Source: an uncultured Bacteroidales bacterium (lineage in GTDB: Bacteria > Bacteroidota > Bacteroidia > Bacteroidales > F082). Taken from it: a stretch of 64,000 nucleotides of DNA. The notes below the pieces were generated by a model. It did no database searches. It was not told the origin of the DNA and saw only the letters and a program-made list of their open reading frames with translations. Within the stretch, counting starts at the first letter, position 1; the number at the start of each line of letters is the position of its first letter. Location: positions 1 through 64,000 of the forward strand of contig CALEMB010000102.1 of NCBI GenBank assembly GCA_937902805.1. The letters run 5' to 3'. The position numbers were made by a program, and so were the translations under genes. This document shows positions 37,187 through 48,529 of the stretch, in pieces.

Positions 37187-37280
37187 AAAAATTGGCTGTC
37201 TATAGATTGACTTTCGTCGGATCTTCGATTTCCATCCCTCGCACATCCCTGCGCAGGAATGACATAGACAGCCAATTTTT
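37187..37280 (+). terminator. terminator hairpin with an enlarged loop containing a repeat
   Basis: The arms AAAAATTGGCTGTCTAT (37187-37203) and its perfect reverse complement (37264-37280) enclose about 60 nt. The right arm ends in a T run, as in an intrinsic terminator. The interior carries CATCCCTGCGCAGGAATGAC, similar to the repeat pieces inside uvrA and prmC, suggesting insertion into the loop. Confidence 0.65.
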
Positions 37281-37290
37281 GTGTTAAAAG

Positions 37291-37333
37291 GCGTCTTTTT
37301 CGGCAAAATCATGTCGGGAAAGACGCTTTTTTT
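37291..37333 (+). terminator. second intrinsic terminator before the ribosomal operon
   Basis: GCGTCTTT (37291-37298) pairs with AAAGACGC (37319-37326), followed by seven T. It backs up the terminator at 37187-37280. The following 37334-37451 is AT-rich with no gene. Confidence 0.6.
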
Positions 37334-37451
37334 ATGAGACGAAGAAAGTTTTCAACACGTTTAAATTATTGAAATACAGATGTATAAATTTTGATATCAA
37401 CATTTTTGAGGAAAATTTTCAAAAAAATGCGCGGCGTATTGAAAAATGTTG

Positions 37452-37459
37452 TACTTTTG
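37452..37459 (+). promoter_or_regulatory. -7 element of the str-S10 operon
   Basis: TACTTTTG in the context TTGTACTTTTGCA. The same 13-nt context occurs at the infA promoter (51599-51611). The -33 region has no clear TTTG. Confidence 0.6.
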
Positions 37460-37734
37460 CACCCGCTGAATTGAAAGAGGGCTTGCCCTTGAAAATGATA
37501 TAGTTAAGGAACCTGATAAGCTAAAACGTAATAGGTTTCTGCACGAAGTGACACCAAAATCAAGCGTAAAATCTGTCACGGAGTGGGTTTTATAGACTTC
37601 TAAGCCGTCCTAGGCTTATTATGTTTCCCTGACTACATCTTGAAAGTGCTGCCCTCGGCCAGTTTGGTACGAGTTTGTAAATAATTCCTAATCAACGGAT
37701 TAAATAACCAACAAATTAACCTAACAAATTAAAA
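37460..37734 (+). other. long 5' leader of the ribosomal superoperon
   Basis: About 270 nt between the promoter and rpsL without an open frame of note. Possible helices: AACCT/AGGTT (37510-37514 / 37533-37537), GTGACA/TGTCAC (37548-37553 / 37574-37579) and TAAGCC/GGCTTA (37601-37606 / 37613-37618). Such a leader could hold an autoregulatory ribosomal-protein binding site; that is inference. Confidence 0.5.
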
Positions 37735-38121
37735 ATGCCGACTATTCAACAATTAGTGCGCAAAGGGCGCCAAAAATTGATCGACAAGAGCAAGTCGCCT
37801 GCATTGGATTCCAGTCCGCAACGTCGCGGTGTGTGCGTGCGTGTTTACACGACGACCCCCAAAAAGCCTAACTCAGCAATGCGTAAGGTCGCCAGGGTCC
37901 GTCTGACCAACCAAAAGGAGGTCAACGCCTACATCCCCGGTGAGGGCCACAACCTGCAGGAGCACAGCATTGTTATGATCAGAGGAGGTCGTGTTAAGGA
38001 TTTGCCGGGTGTGCGTTATCACATCATTAGAGGTGCTTTGGATACCTCTGGTGTTGACGGCCGCCGCCAACGCAGATCGAAGTACGGTGCTAAACGACCC
38101 AAACAAGCCGCAAAGAAATAA
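37735..38121 (+). CDS. rpsL: 30S ribosomal protein S12
   Basis: 128 residues. The decoding-centre loops [12 protein letters not shown] and [19 protein letters not shown] are intact; the Lys in KKPNSA corresponds to the streptomycin-resistance position and is wild type. First gene of the superoperon, after the long leader; rpsG follows after 30 nt. Confidence 0.98.
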   Translation: MPTIQQLVRKGRQKLIDKSKSPALDSSPQRRGVCVRVYTTTPKKPNSAMRKVARVRLTNQKEVNAYIPGEGHNLQEHSIVMIRGGRVKDLPGVRYHIIRGALDTSGVDGRRQRRSKYGAKRPKQAAKK

Positions 38122-38151
38122 CGATTAGTCAAAACAGAAAGACTTAAAGAC

Positions 38152-38619
38152 ATGAGAAAAGCTAAACCAAAGAAGAGAATTATCCTTCCCGACCCGAAGT
38201 ACGGTGATGTGCAGGTCACGAAGTTCGTGAACAACATCATGCTCAAGGGTAAGAAGAATTTGGCTTATCAGATTTTCTACGAAGCAATGGACATCGTTGA
38301 AAGTAAGCTCAACGAAAATCCAGTTGAGGTATGGAAAAAGGCCTTGGCCAACGTTACTCCTCAAGTGGAAGTAAGAAGCCGTCGTATCGGTGGTGCCACC
38401 TTCCAGATTCCTTCAGAAATCCGTCCTGCCCGTAAGCAGAGCATCGGTATGAAGAACCTGATCGGTTATGCCCGCAAACGTCACGAGAAATCGATGGCTC
38501 TGAAGCTCGCTTCGGAAATCATGGCAGCTTACAAGGAAGAAGGTTCTGCATTCAAGAAGAAAGAAGAAATCCACAGAATGGCAGATGCCAACAAGGCATT
38601 CTCGCATTTCAGATTCTAA
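38152..38619 (+). CDS. rpsG: 30S ribosomal protein S7
   Basis: 155 residues, normal length. Contains the conserved [24 protein letters not shown] segment. S7 organises the 3' major domain of 16S rRNA. fusA follows after 18 nt. Confidence 0.98.
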   Translation: MRKAKPKKRIILPDPKYGDVQVTKFVNNIMLKGKKNLAYQIFYEAMDIVESKLNENPVEVWKKALANVTPQVEVRSRRIGGATFQIPSEIRPARKQSIGMKNLIGYARKRHEKSMALKLASEIMAAYKEEGSAFKKKEEIHRMADANKAFSHFRF

Positions 38620-38637
38620 TAGGAGAGAACAGGAATT

Positions 38638-40761
38638 ATGCAAAACGGACAGGAAAATATGATGAATCCTCTCAGCCTGACTCGTAATATCGGCATCATG
38701 GCACACATCGACGCCGGTAAGACGACGACGACTGAGCGTATCCTCTATTATACTGGCCGTAGTCATAAGATAGGTGAAGTTCACGACGGCGCCGCCACCA
38801 TGGACTGGATGGTACAGGAGCAAGAGCGTGGCATCACCATCACTTCTGCTGCAACAACGGTGTTCTGGCACCTTAATAATGAGGCTTACAAGATCAATAT
38901 CATTGATACTCCCGGCCACGTCGATTTCACCGTCGAGGTGGAACGCTCGCTGCGCGTCCTGGATGGCGCCATCGCCATCTTCTGCGCCGTCGGTGGTGTC
39001 GAGCCTCAGTCGGAAACCGTGTGGCACCAAGCCAACAAATACAACGTCCCGCGTATCTGCTACGTCAACAAGATGGACCGCGCAGGCGCCGATTTCTTTA
39101 AGGTGTTGGACCAAATCCGCGAGAAGCTCCACGCTACTCCGGTCGCCGTCCAGCTGCCCATCGGTGCCGAAGACGAGTTCATCGGTATTGTCGACTTGAT
39201 TAGGAATAAGGCGTACGCTTGGGAAGAAACCGACAATGGTTCCGTCTACGACGAAATCGACATTCCCGAAGACATGATGGATATGGTTGCCGAATATCGC
39301 ACCAACCTCATCGAGGGCGCCGTCGAAGACGATGAGACCTTGTTTGAGAAATACATGGAAGACCCCGACAGCATCACCGCCGAAGAAATCATCGGCCAAA
39401 TCCGCAAGGCTACGCTTGACCTTCGCATTTGCCCCGTGATGTGCGGCTCGTCGTTCAAGAACAAGTGCGTGCAGCCCCTGCTTGACGCTATCGTCAACTA
39501 CCTGCCCAGCCCCTTGGACATCGACCACGTGAAGGGTATCAATCCTAAGACCGAGCAAGAGGAAATCCGCAAGGCAGACCCCAAGGAGCCTTTCTGCGCC
39601 CTGGCGTTCAAGATTGCCACCGATCCTTTTGTCGGTCGTCTTTGTTTCTTCCGCGTCTATTCCGGGACCTTAAGAGCTGGCGAAATGGTGCTCAACGTTT
39701 CGACGGGCAAGCGCGAACGCATCGCCAAGATCGTTCAGATGCATGCCAACAAGCAGTTGCCCTTGGAAGAGATTTCGGCTGGCGACATCGGTGCCGCCGT
39801 CGGATTCAAGCTCATCCGCACGGGCGACACGCTGTGTGTTGAGAACAAGCCGCTGGTGCTCGAGAACATCAAGTTCCCCGAGCCCGTGGTCAACATCGCC
39901 ATCGAACCCAAAGTTACAGCAGACATCGACAAGCTGGATCAGTCCTTGGCCAAATTGGTCGAGGAGGATCCTACGCTGTTCGTGCACACCGATGAAAATT
40001 CGGGCCAGACCATATTGGCAGGTATGGGCGAATTGCACCTTGACATTATCATGGACCGCCTCAAGAGAGAGTTTGGCGTTGAAGTCAACTCCGGCCGTCC
40101 GCAGGTCGCGTACAAGGAAGCCTTTACTCAAACAATTCAGCATCGTGAAGTCTATAAAAAACAGACCGGTGGCAAGGGAAAGTTTGCCGATATCGAGTTC
40201 ACTATGGGTCCAGCCGACGACGGCGTGCAGGGATTGCAGTTTGTCAACGAAGTGAAGGGTGGTGTCCTCTCAGCCGAGTTCATCCAAGCCACGGAGAGAG
40301 GCTTCAAGGGTGCCTTGACCAACGGTGTGTTGGCAGGTTTCCCGGTCGAGAACCTCAAGGTGACCTTAACCGACGGTTCGTTCCATCCGGTGGACAGCGA
40401 CGCCCTCTCGTTCGAGAGCGCGGCGCACATCGCCTTCAAGGAGGCCGGCCTGAAAGCCGGTGCCGTGTTGATGGAACCTATCATGAGAGTAGAAATCCAT
40501 TGCCCCGACGAATACATTGGTGACGTCACGGGCGATTTGAACAAAAAGAGATCAATATTGCGCGAAGTCATTGCAGAGATTGGTTTCCAGACGATCAAGG
40601 CAGACGTGCCGCTGGCGGAGATGTTCGGATACATCACGCAGCTGCGCTCGCTGTCGTCGGGCCGCGCCAACTTCAACATGGAGTTGAGCCACTACGCCCC
40701 CGTCCCCGAGGCCATTGCCGATGTGGTGATTAAGAAGGCAAAAGGATTATTATTCATTTAA
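38638..40761 (+). CDS. fusA: translation elongation factor G
   Basis: 707 residues. GTPase motifs G1 [15 protein letters not shown]3 DTPGHVDF and G4 NKMD are present, followed by domains II-V. It drives ribosomal translocation. The start could also be the Met at codon 8 or 9 ([12 protein letters not shown]). As in other Bacteroidota, rpsJ follows directly with no tuf gene between. Confidence 0.98.
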   Translation: MQNGQENMMNPLSLTRNIGIMAHIDAGKTTTTERILYYTGRSHKIGEVHDGAATMDWMVQEQERGITITSAATTVFWHLNNEAYKINIIDTPGHVDFTVEVERSLRVLDGAIAIFCAVGGVEPQSETVWHQANKYNVPRICYVNKMDRAGADFFKVLDQIREKLHATPVAVQLPIGAEDEFIGIVDLIRNKAYAWEETDNGSVYDEIDIPEDMMDMVAEYRTNLIEGAVEDDETLFEKYMEDPDSITAEEIIGQIRKATLDLRICPVMCGSSFKNKCVQPLLDAIVNYLPSPLDIDHVKGINPKTEQEEIRKADPKEPFCALAFKIATDPFVGRLCFFRVYSGTLRAGEMVLNVSTGKRERIAKIVQMHANKQLPLEEISAGDIGAAVGFKLIRTGDTLCVENKPLVLENIKFPEPVVNIAIEPKVTADIDKLDQSLAKLVEEDPTLFVHTDENSGQTILAGMGELHLDIIMDRLKREFGVEVNSGRPQVAYKEAFTQTIQHREVYKKQTGGKGKFADIEFTMGPADDGVQGLQFVNEVKGGVLSAEFIQATERGFKGALTNGVLAGFPVENLKVTLTDGSFHPVDSDALSFESAAHIAFKEAGLKAGAVLMEPIMRVEIHCPDEYIGDVTGDLNKKRSILREVIAEIGFQTIKADVPLAEMFGYITQLRSLSSGRANFNMELSHYAPVPEAIADVVIKKAKGLLFI

Positions 40762-40788
40762 GCAAACAATTCAATAAACATAATTATT

Positions 40789-41094
40789 GTGAGCCAGAGA
40801 ATTAGAATTAAACTGAAGTCGCACGACCACAACTTGGTTGACAAGTCAGCCGAGAAGATCGTAAAAACCATCAAGTCGACTGGAGCTGTCGTCAGCGGTC
40901 CCATTCCGTTGCCGACCAACAAGAAAATCTTCACCGTTCTGCGTTCGACCTTCGTCCACAAGAAATCGAGAGAGCAGTTCGAGCTTTCGACCTACAAGCG
41001 TTTGCTCGACATCTACAACTCGACTTCGCAGACGATTGACGCGCTGATGAAGCTGGAGCTCCCCAGCGGTGTTGAAGTAGAAATCAAACTGTAA
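40789..41094 (+). CDS. rpsJ: 30S ribosomal protein S10
   Basis: 101 residues. Starts with GTG at 40789 ([23 protein letters not shown]), which matches the family N-terminus; no ATG fits. Contains the S10 signature region [29 protein letters not shown]. Links the str and S10 blocks. Confidence 0.97.
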   Translation: MSQRIRIKLKSHDHNLVDKSAEKIVKTIKSTGAVVSGPIPLPTNKKIFTVLRSTFVHKKSREQFELSTYKRLLDIYNSTSQTIDALMKLELPSGVEVEIKL

Positions 41095-41136
41095 TTAAAA
41101 CCTATCTAGTACAACAAATTAAAAAGCTAAAGTAGC

Positions 41137-41766
41137 ATGTCAGGATTACTAGGAAAAAAGATTGGGATGACCCACATTTACGACGAGGCCGGAAAGATGG
41201 TTCCCGTCACTGTCATCGAGGCAGGTCCCTGCGTGGTTACCCAAGTCAGAACGATTGAGAAAGACGGTTACAGCGCTATCCAGTTGGGCTACGACGAAAA
41301 GAAGGTGAAGAACACCTCCAAGGCCGAGCAAGGTCACTTTGCCAAGGCCAACACGACCCCCAAGAAGCTGGTGCGTGAATTCTCGCGTTTCGAAGAAGGC
41401 CACAGAAAACATTTGGGCGAAACGCTCACCGTCGACGTGTTCATGGAAGGCGAATTTGTTGATGTCAGCGGCATCAGCAAAGGTAAGGGCTTCCAGGGCG
41501 TAGTGAAACGCCATCATTTCAATGGCGTTGGTCAAGCAACTCACGGTCAACACAACCGTTTGAGAAAACCGGGTTCCATCGGTGCTTGCGCTTATCCTTC
41601 GAGAGTGTTCAAGGGATTGCGTATGGCTGGCCAGATGGGCAACCATAAAGTGAAGGTGACGAACCTCATGATTGTGAAGGTCGTTCCCGAGAAGAATTTG
41701 TTAGTTGTGAAGGGCGCCGTTCCGGGCCATAATAACGGTTATTTAAAGATTGAGAGATGGAGCTAA
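41137..41766 (+). CDS. rplC: 50S ribosomal protein L3
   Basis: 209 residues. N-terminal [18 protein letters not shown] and the signature [23 protein letters not shown]. Early assembly protein near the peptidyl-transferase centre. Overlaps rplD by 10 nt, which implies coupled translation. Confidence 0.98.
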   Translation: MSGLLGKKIGMTHIYDEAGKMVPVTVIEAGPCVVTQVRTIEKDGYSAIQLGYDEKKVKNTSKAEQGHFAKANTTPKKLVREFSRFEEGHRKHLGETLTVDVFMEGEFVDVSGISKGKGFQGVVKRHHFNGVGQATHGQHNRLRKPGSIGACAYPSRVFKGLRMAGQMGNHKVKVTNLMIVKVVPEKNLLVVKGAVPGHNNGYLKIERWS

Positions 41767-42392
41767 GCGTATATAACATCAAAGGTCAAGACACTGGCCG
41801 CAAGGTCCAGTTGAACGACGACATCTACGGCATCGAGCCCAACGAGCATGTCATGTATCTGGCAGTGAGACAATACCTTGCCGACCAACGTCAAGGCACT
41901 CACAAGTCAAAGGAACGCAGCGAGTTGTCGGGCAGCACCCGCAAGCTCTTCCGTCAGAAGGGTACGGGCGGTGCACGCCGCGGCGACATCAACTCTCCTC
42001 TGCTGAGAGGCGGTGCCCGCGTGTTTGGTCCCAAACCGCGCGACTACAGCTTCAAGCTGAACAAAAAGGTGAAGGTGCTGGCCCGCAAGTCGGCCCTGTC
42101 GAGCAAGATCACTGACGGCGCCATCAAGGTCGTCGAGGACTTCAACTTCGAAGCCATCAAGACGAAGCAGATGGTCAACGTGCTGGACGCCTTCAAGGTG
42201 AACGGCAACCGCAACCTCTTCGTGTTCGCCGATACGAACAAGAACGTGGTGCTCTCCGCCAGAAACATCCAGCGCACCGAAGTTGCCCTGGCTCGTAACC
42301 TGAACACTTATGATATTCTGAAGGCCAAGAACATCTTCCTCACCGAAAGCGCTCTCCAGCCTATCGTGGAAGTCTTGAACAGAGAGTTTTAA
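41757..42392 (+). CDS. rplD: 50S ribosomal protein L4
   Basis: 211 residues. The exit-tunnel loop is present ([20 protein letters not shown] followed by the region [14 protein letters not shown]). Overlaps the end of rplC by 10 nt. Confidence 0.98.
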   Translation: MELSVYNIKGQDTGRKVQLNDDIYGIEPNEHVMYLAVRQYLADQRQGTHKSKERSELSGSTRKLFRQKGTGGARRGDINSPLLRGGARVFGPKPRDYSFKLNKKVKVLARKSALSSKITDGAIKVVEDFNFEAIKTKQMVNVLDAFKVNGNRNLFVFADTNKNVVLSARNIQRTEVALARNLNTYDILKAKNIFLTESALQPIVEVLNREF

Positions 42393-42411
42393 CCCTTAAA
42401 AAGCACGAGAG

Positions 42412-42702
42412 ATGATTATCATAAAGAAACCCGTCATTACTGAAAAGATGACCGCTATCAGCGAGAAGCTGAACAGATTCGCTTTCATCGTCGACAAGAA
42501 CGCCAACAAGTATCAGATCAAGGACGCCATCGAAAAGCTCTACGATGTGAAGGTTGAGTCCGTCAACACGATGAATTACGATGGAAAGAAGAAGTCACGC
42601 TACACGAAGTCCGGCGTTATCAGCGGCCGTACTGCTGCTTTCAAGAAAGCTATCGTGACGTTGAAAGAAGGTAATACGATTGACTTTTATAGCAATATCT
42701 GA
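42412..42702 (+). CDS. rplW: 50S ribosomal protein L23
   Basis: 96 residues. [12 protein letters not shown] start and [21 protein letters not shown]. Forms the docking site for trigger factor and SRP at the tunnel exit. The next start is 2 nt after its stop. Confidence 0.97.
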   Translation: MIIIKKPVITEKMTAISEKLNRFAFIVDKNANKYQIKDAIEKLYDVKVESVNTMNYDGKKKSRYTKSGVISGRTAAFKKAIVTLKEGNTIDFYSNI

Positions 42703-42704
42703 TC

Positions 42705-43529
42705 ATGGCATTAAAGAAATATAAACCAACGACACCAGGTCAGCGCTTTAAGGTTATTAGCGCATTTGACGAGATCACGACCGACAAACCCGAAAAGTCG
42801 TTACTGAGACCCAAGAAGAGCACGGGTGGTCGTAATTCCAGCGGTGAAATGACTGTCCGCTACAGAGGCGGCGGCCATAAGAGAATGTACAGAGTCATTG
42901 ACTTCAAGCGCGACAAGGATGGTATCCCGGGCGTTGTGAAGACCATTGAATACGATCCGAACCGTACCGCTCGTATCGCCCTTGTGTTCTATAAGGACGG
43001 TGAGAAGCGCTACATCATCGCTCCTGCCGGTCTGAAGGTCGGTCAGGAAATCCTCTCCGGTAAGGGTATCCAACCCAATGTTGGCAACACGCTGTATCTG
43101 AGCGAGATCCCCTTCGGTACCATCATCCACAACATCGAGCTTCGTCCTGGCCAAGGTGCCAAGATGGCCCGCAGCGCCGGCAGCTATGCCCAGCTGATGA
43201 GCCGCGACGGCAAGTACGCCATCCTGCGTATGCCCTCAGGCGAAACCCGTATGATTCTCCAAGCTTGTAAGGCTACCATCGGCAGCGTCTCCAACGCTGA
43301 CCATAACCTCGAGAAGTCAGGTAAGGCTGGTCGTAGCCGCTGGCTCGGTCGCCGTCCCCACAACCGTGGTGTTGTCATGAACCCGGTCGATCACCCGATG
43401 GGTGGTGGTGAAGGTCGTGCCTCTGGCGGTCACCCGCGCTCACGCAAGGGCTTGCCAGCAAAGGGTTACAAGACCCGTTCGCCGAAGGCTGCTTCGAACA
43501 AGTATATCATCGACAGAAGAAAGAAGTAA
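42705..43529 (+). CDS. rplB: 50S ribosomal protein L2
   Basis: 274 residues. Contains [19 protein letters not shown] and the C-terminal signature [22 protein letters not shown] with the His important for peptidyl-transferase assembly. Confidence 0.98.
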   Translation: MALKKYKPTTPGQRFKVISAFDEITTDKPEKSLLRPKKSTGGRNSSGEMTVRYRGGGHKRMYRVIDFKRDKDGIPGVVKTIEYDPNRTARIALVFYKDGEKRYIIAPAGLKVGQEILSGKGIQPNVGNTLYLSEIPFGTIIHNIELRPGQGAKMARSAGSYAQLMSRDGKYAILRMPSGETRMILQACKATIGSVSNADHNLEKSGKAGRSRWLGRRPHNRGVVMNPVDHPMGGGEGRASGGHPRSRKGLPAKGYKTRSPKAASNKYIIDRRKK

Positions 43530-43553
43530 TAATCAGGAAAATCGCATAACACT

Positions 43554-43832
43554 ATGAGTAGATCATTAAAGAAAGGACCGTATATCCACTACAAACTCCA
43601 ACAGAGAGTGATGGAAAACGTTCAAAGCGGCAAGAAGACCGTTATCAAGACGTGGTCAAGAGCATCCATGATTTCTCCTGATTTCGTCGGACAAACCATC
43701 GCCGTGCACAATGGCAACAAGTTCATCCCGGTCTATGTGACTGAGAACATGGTGGGCCACAAGCTGGGCGAGTTCGCTCCGACCAGAATCTTCAGAGGTC
43801 ATGCTGGTAGTAAAGATAAAGGTAACAAGTAA
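43554..43832 (+). CDS. rpsS: 30S ribosomal protein S19
   Basis: 92 residues. [10 protein letters not shown] start and [18 protein letters not shown]. Binds the head of the small subunit with S13. Confidence 0.98.
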   Translation: MSRSLKKGPYIHYKLQQRVMENVQSGKKTVIKTWSRASMISPDFVGQTIAVHNGNKFIPVYVTENMVGHKLGEFAPTRIFRGHAGSKDKGNK

Positions 43833-43844
43833 TACTAGGTAACA

Positions 43845-44252
43845 ATGGGAGCAAGAAAACATAAAAGAGCAGAGGCTTTGAAAGAGGCCCGCAAGAATGT
43901 CGCCATCGCTCATCTGAACGATACCCCGACATCACCTTACAAGATGCGCCTTGTGGCCGACATGATCAGAGGCCAGAAGGTGGAGTTGGCACTGCACTCG
44001 TTGCAATACTCGACCAAACACGCTGCCAAGCCGGTCTACAAGCTCCTCCGTTCGGCCATCGCCAACTGGGAAGCCAAGAACGAAGGCAAGCGCGTTGAAG
44101 ACAGCAACCTTTACGTGAAAGAGATCTGGGTCGATGAAGGCCGTACGCTGAAGCGTATCCAAGCCGCCCCCCACGGACGTGCTTTCCACATCCGCAAGCG
44201 CTCGAACCACGTTACGATAATTGTGGACAGCAGAATTGCTAACGAAGAATAA
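43845..44252 (+). CDS. rplV: 50S ribosomal protein L22
   Basis: 135 residues. Conserved TSPYKMRLVADMIRG and the tunnel beta-hairpin region RTLKRIQAAPHGRAFHIRKRSNHVTI. Confidence 0.97.
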   Translation: MGARKHKRAEALKEARKNVAIAHLNDTPTSPYKMRLVADMIRGQKVELALHSLQYSTKHAAKPVYKLLRSAIANWEAKNEGKRVEDSNLYVKEIWVDEGRTLKRIQAAPHGRAFHIRKRSNHVTIIVDSRIANEE

Positions 44253-44276
44253 TTGGAGAATAAAAAGATTTAAATA

Positions 44277-45008
44277 ATGGGACAAAAAACTAATCCTATA
44301 GGTCTTAGACTGGGAGTCATCAAAGGATGGGACTCCAATTGGTTTGGCGGAAAAGACTTTTCGGCTAAGCTCGTTGAGGACGACAAGATCCGCAAGTATC
44401 TGAACGCCCGTCTCGGCAAAGCCGGCATCTCAAAGATCGCCATCGAACGTTCCTTGAAGTATGTCACTGTCACCATCTTTACTGCTCGTCCGGGCATGAT
44501 CATCGGCAAGGGCGGCGAGGAAGTCGACAAGCTGAAGAAAGAACTGGTGAAGCTCACCGGCAAGGAAATCCAAATCAACATCAACGAGATCAAGAGACCT
44601 GAGCTTGACGCTTACATCGTGGCAAGCACCATCGCCAAGCAGATTGAAGGCCGCGTGTCGTATCGCCGCGCCATCAAGACCGCTTCGTTCGGTACCATGA
44701 GAATGGGCGCCGAAGGCATCAAGATTTTGATTTCGGGTCGCGTCGGAGGTGCTGAAATCGCACGTTCCGAGTCGTACAAGGAAGGTCGTATCCCGCTGCA
44801 CACGCTGCGCGCCGACATCGACTACTCCCTGGTGGAAGCCCATACCTCTTACGGCCGCCTCGGCATCAAGGTGTGGATCTGCAAAGGTGAAATCTATGGC
44901 AAGCCCGAACTGGTGCCCACCACTGTCAACGCTCCTGCAAAGAAGCAAGGCGGCGCTCCGCGTCCTGCCGGCCGTGGTCCCCGTCGTGGCGAAGGCAAAC
45001 GTAAATGA
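44277..45008 (+). CDS. rpsC: 30S ribosomal protein S3
   Basis: 243 residues. N-terminal [13 protein letters not shown], a KH domain ([20 protein letters not shown]) and the C-terminal S3 domain ([30 protein letters not shown]). A basic Pro/Gly/Arg tail. Confidence 0.98.
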   Translation: MGQKTNPIGLRLGVIKGWDSNWFGGKDFSAKLVEDDKIRKYLNARLGKAGISKIAIERSLKYVTVTIFTARPGMIIGKGGEEVDKLKKELVKLTGKEIQININEIKRPELDAYIVASTIAKQIEGRVSYRRAIKTASFGTMRMGAEGIKILISGRVGGAEIARSESYKEGRIPLHTLRADIDYSLVEAHTSYGRLGIKVWICKGEIYGKPELVPTTVNAPAKKQGGAPRPAGRGPRRGEGKRK

Positions 45009-45038
45009 TCGTGTTTAATCTTTAAAAGTTGACCGAAT

Positions 45039-45458
45039 ATGTTACAACCTAAAAGACAGAAATACAGAAGGCCACAAAAAGGCAAGATGAAGGGCAACGC
45101 CCACCGCGGCCACGAACTTGCTTTCGGTTCTTTTGGAATCAAGACACTGGAAGAGGCTTTGATTACTGCCCGTCAGATTGAGGCCGCCCGTCAGGCCGTC
45201 ACACGTTACATGAAGCGTGAAGGCCAAATCTGGATCCGCATCTTCCCCGACAAACCCATCACCAAGAAGCCTTTGGACGTCCGTATGGGTAAAGGTAAGG
45301 GTGATCCCGAATACTTTGTAGCTCGTGTTACCCCGGGTCACATGCTGTTTGAAGCAGAAGGTGTGCCGTTGGCCATCGCCAAGGAGGCTCTCCGCCTGGC
45401 CGCCCAAAAGCTGCCCGTCACCACGAAGTTTGTTGTTAGAAGAGATTACGTCGAATAA
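45039..45458 (+). CDS. rplP: 50S ribosomal protein L16
   Basis: 139 residues. [21 protein letters not shown] start, [22 protein letters not shown] signature. Sits at the A-site tRNA elbow. Confidence 0.98.
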   Translation: MLQPKRQKYRRPQKGKMKGNAHRGHELAFGSFGIKTLEEALITARQIEAARQAVTRYMKREGQIWIRIFPDKPITKKPLDVRMGKGKGDPEYFVARVTPGHMLFEAEGVPLAIAKEALRLAAQKLPVTTKFVVRRDYVE

Positions 45459-45475
45459 TTTGGAGGATATACACA

Positions 45476-45679
45476 ATGAAAAAGAAAGAAGCAATCAGAG
45501 AGATGAGCACGCCCGACCTGAACGACCGTTTGGACCAGGCCCGCGAGCAGCTGGTGAAGATGAGACTCAACCACGCCGTTTCGCCGCTCGACAATCCCAA
45601 TCAGATTCGTGAAACTCGCAAGAACATTGCCCGTTATCTGACCGAATTGAGAAGACGTGAACTTGAAGGTAATAAATAA
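45476..45679 (+). CDS. rpmC: 50S ribosomal protein L29
   Basis: 67 residues. Two-helix protein with RDEL-like start (AIREMSTPDLNDRLDQAREQL) and the conserved NPNQIRETRKNIARYLTEL. Confidence 0.96.
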   Translation: MKKKEAIREMSTPDLNDRLDQAREQLVKMRLNHAVSPLDNPNQIRETRKNIARYLTELRRRELEGNK

Positions 45680-45697
45680 TTAAACGACGCAGATACA

Positions 45698-45952
45698 ATG
45701 GAAAGAAATCTTAGAAAAGAAAGAATCGGCGTGGTCGTCAGCAACAAGATGCAGAAATCCATCGTCGTGGAAATCGAGCGTCGCGAAAAACACCCGATTT
45801 ACGGAAAGTTCATCAAAAAGACGAACCGTTTTATGGCTCATGACGAGAAGGAAGAATGCAACATCGGCGATACCGTGCGCATCATGGAAACCCGTCCGCT
45901 GAGCAAAAGAAAATGTTGGAGACTTGTAGAAATTATCGAAAGGGCTAAGTAA
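45698..45952 (+). CDS. rpsQ: 30S ribosomal protein S17
   Basis: 84 residues. [19 protein letters not shown] and the conserved [23 protein letters not shown]. Only 1 nt separates its stop from the rplN start. Confidence 0.97.
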   Translation: MERNLRKERIGVVVSNKMQKSIVVEIERREKHPIYGKFIKKTNRFMAHDEKEECNIGDTVRIMETRPLSKRKCWRLVEIIERAK

Positions 45953-45953
45953 T

Positions 45954-46322
45954 ATGATACAACAGGAAACCAGACTCGCAGTAGCTGACAATAGCGGTGC
46001 AAAGGAAGTCCTCTGCATCAGAGTGTTGGGTGGAACCAAGAAGCGTTACGCCCACACGGGCGACATCATCGTCGTCACCGTGAAAAGCGCCATCCCGAGC
46101 GGCAACGTAAAGAAAGGTACCGTCTCGAAGGCAGTCGTAGTCCGAACCAAGAAGGAAACCCGTCGTGCCGACGGTTCCTACATCCGCTTCGATGACAATG
46201 CTTGCGTGCTGCTGAACCAAGCCGGCGAACTCGTCGGTACCCGTATCTTCGGGCCAGTGGCAAGAGAGTTGCGTGAAAAGCAGTTCATGAAAATAGTTTC
46301 GCTCGCTCCAGAAGTGCTTTAA
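45954..46322 (+). CDS. rplN: 50S ribosomal protein L14
   Basis: 122 residues. [22 protein letters not shown] start and [31 protein letters not shown]. Standard length. Confidence 0.98.
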   Translation: MIQQETRLAVADNSGAKEVLCIRVLGGTKKRYAHTGDIIVVTVKSAIPSGNVKKGTVSKAVVVRTKKETRRADGSYIRFDDNACVLLNQAGELVGTRIFGPVARELREKQFMKIVSLAPEVL

Positions 46323-46345
46323 TTAATCCTTAAAAACTGAAAGAA

Positions 46346-46663
46346 ATGAGCAAATTACATGTAAAGAAAGGCGACACCGTTTTGGTCCTTTCAGGCAACG
46401 ACAAAGGCAAGCAAGGTAAGGTGATGCGCGTGGATGTGGACAAGAATAGAGCTATCGTCGAAGGCGTTAGAATTATCTCCAAGCACACCCGCCCCAACAC
46501 CGAACATCCCCAAGGTGGCATCGTTAAGCAGGAAGCCCCTATCCACATCTCCAACCTCATGGTGGTCGACAAGAGCGGCAAACCCTCGAGGATTGGGCGT
46601 AAGAAAGATGAGAACGGCAAACTGGTCCGTTATTCAAAGAAAACAGGTGAAATCATTAAGTAA
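46346..46663 (+). CDS. rplX: 50S ribosomal protein L24
   Basis: 105 residues. KOW motif [20 protein letters not shown]. Assembly initiator protein of the large subunit. rplE starts 2 nt after its stop. Confidence 0.97.
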   Translation: MSKLHVKKGDTVLVLSGNDKGKQGKVMRVDVDKNRAIVEGVRIISKHTRPNTEHPQGGIVKQEAPIHISNLMVVDKSGKPSRIGRKKDENGKLVRYSKKTGEIIK

Positions 46664-46665
46664 CT

Positions 46666-47223
46666 ATGAACTATCAACCCAGACTTAGAGGACAATACAA
46701 GAGTGAAATCGTGCCTGCATTGATGGAAGAATTCCACTACAAGAGCGTGATGCAGGTTCCACGGCTTCTGAAAATTTCACTCAATCAGGGCATCGGCGCA
46801 GCTTTGGCCGATAAGAAACTGATCGACTACGGTGTTGAGGAAATGTCCGCAATCACCGGCCAGAAAGCCGTTCCGACCATTTCTAGACACGACGTCAGTA
46901 ACTTCAAACTGCGTCGTGGCAACCCGATTGGCGTTCACGTGACGCTGCGTGGTGACAAGATGTACGAGTTTCTCGAGCGCCTTGTCTGCGTGGCTCTCCC
47001 GCGTGTCCGCGACTTCAGGGGTATCAGCGACAAAGGCTTCGACGGCCGTGGCAACTACAGCTTCGGTATCACCGAGCAGATCATCTTCCCCGAAATCGAC
47101 ATCGAGAAGGTCGTGAAGATGAACGGTATGAACATCACCTTCGTCACTTCAGCCAAGACCGACCAAGAGGCATTGGCTCTGTTGAAACATTTTGGTCTTC
47201 CCTTTAAAAATCAAAACAAGTAA
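46666..47223 (+). CDS. rplE: 50S ribosomal protein L5
   Basis: 185 residues. Conserved [15 protein letters not shown] and [24 protein letters not shown]. Binds 5S rRNA in the central protuberance. Confidence 0.98.
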   Translation: MNYQPRLRGQYKSEIVPALMEEFHYKSVMQVPRLLKISLNQGIGAALADKKLIDYGVEEMSAITGQKAVPTISRHDVSNFKLRRGNPIGVHVTLRGDKMYEFLERLVCVALPRVRDFRGISDKGFDGRGNYSFGITEQIIFPEIDIEKVVKMNGMNITFVTSAKTDQEALALLKHFGLPFKNQNK

Positions 47224-47226
47224 ACT

Positions 47227-47496
47227 ATGGCTAAAGAATCAATGAAAGCGCGTGAGCGCAAGAGAGCAAAGATGGTCGCGAAATATGCTGAGAAACGCGC
47301 TGCCCTGAAAGCAGCCGGCGATTACGAAGGCCTGCAGAAACTGCCGAAGAACTCCAGCCCCGTCCGCCTGCACAACCGTTGCAAACTCAGCGGTCGTCCG
47401 AAAGGCTATATGCGTCAGTTTGGCATTTCGCGTATTGATTTCCGTGAGATGGCCCTCAAAGGCTTGATCCCGGGTGTTAAGAAAGCTAGTTGGTAA
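47227..47496 (+). CDS. rpsN: 30S ribosomal protein S14, zinc-free form
   Basis: 89 residues, the longer form lacking the CxxC...CxxC zinc ligands (only one Cys is visible, in [14 protein letters not shown]). C-terminal [24 protein letters not shown] is the family signature. Confidence 0.97.
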   Translation: MAKESMKARERKRAKMVAKYAEKRAALKAAGDYEGLQKLPKNSSPVRLHNRCKLSGRPKGYMRQFGISRIDFREMALKGLIPGVKKASW

Positions 47497-47517
47497 ACTT
47501 TTAAGATCAGAAGAAAG

Positions 47518-47922
47518 ATGAATACAGACCCTATAGCAGATTATCTGACTCGCATCCGCAATGCGAACAATGCCAAGCATAGAATCGTTGAGATCCCCGC
47601 TTCGAACATGAAGAAGGCCATCACGAAGATCCTCTTCGAGAAGGGCTACATCCTCAACTACAAGTTCGAAGAAGGAGAAAAGAAATCACAGAATGTCATT
47701 AAGATCGCTCTTAAGTACCATCCTGTGACCAAGCTGCCCGCCATCACGACCATCGACCGCGTCTCGCGTCCTGGCCTGAGAAGGTATGCTGACAGTGAAA
47801 ACCTGCCGCGTGTGATGAATGGCCTCGGTATCGCCATCATCTCCACCTCGCAGGGTGTGATGACCGACAAGGAAGCCCGCAAGCTCCACATCGGCGGTGA
47901 AGTGATTTGTTACGTTAGCTAA
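47518..47922 (+). CDS. rpsH: 30S ribosomal protein S8
   Basis: 134 residues. [17 protein letters not shown] start and C-terminal [30 protein letters not shown]. In other bacteria S8 autoregulates the spc operon. Confidence 0.98.
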   Translation: MNTDPIADYLTRIRNANNAKHRIVEIPASNMKKAITKILFEKGYILNYKFEEGEKKSQNVIKIALKYHPVTKLPAITTIDRVSRPGLRRYADSENLPRVMNGLGIAIISTSQGVMTDKEARKLHIGGEVICYVS

Positions 47923-47940
47923 AAATAGGAGATAGAAAGT

Positions 47941-48498
47941 ATGTCAAGAATTGGTAAATTGCCTATCGCCATCCCCGCTGGCGTCACGGTCGACATCAAA
48001 GACGGTGTCATCACAGTCAAAGGTAAATTAGGTGAACTTTCGCAGAAGTACGGCGACGCTGTCATCCTCGAAATGGAAGACGGCCAGCTGCATGTGAAGC
48101 CCAACGAGGCTACCGCCGCCGGTAAGCCGGGCGCCATGCACGGACTTTATCGCGCCCTCATCGCCAATATGGTCAAGGGCGTCAACGAAGGTTTTGAAAC
48201 AGTGCAGGAATTTGTCGGTGTCGGTTACAAGGCCGAGGCCAAGGGACAAATCCTCGAAATGGCTCTGGGCTTCTCCCACAACATTTTCATGGAGATGCCT
48301 CCGGAGATCAAGATTGAAACCATCAACGAGAGAGGTAAGAACCCCATCTTGAAGATGCGTTCACACGACAAACAACTTCTTGGTCAGGTGGCCGCAAAGA
48401 TCCGCTCGATGCGTAAGCCTGAACCTTATAAGGGTAAGGGTATCAAGTTCGAAGGCGAAGTCCTGAGACGTAAGGCAGGTAAAGCTGCTGGTAAGTAA
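47941..48498 (+). CDS. rplF: 50S ribosomal protein L6
   Basis: 185 residues. MSRIGKLPIAIPAGVTVDI start and the C-terminal signature KPEPYKGKGIKFEGEVLRRKAGKA. Confidence 0.98.
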   Translation: MSRIGKLPIAIPAGVTVDIKDGVITVKGKLGELSQKYGDAVILEMEDGQLHVKPNEATAAGKPGAMHGLYRALIANMVKGVNEGFETVQEFVGVGYKAEAKGQILEMALGFSHNIFMEMPPEIKIETINERGKNPILKMRSHDKQLLGQVAAKIRSMRKPEPYKGKGIKFEGEVLRRKAGKAAGK

Positions 48499-48529
48499 TC
48501 GTTAATACCTCAGTAAAGAAAGTAACACA

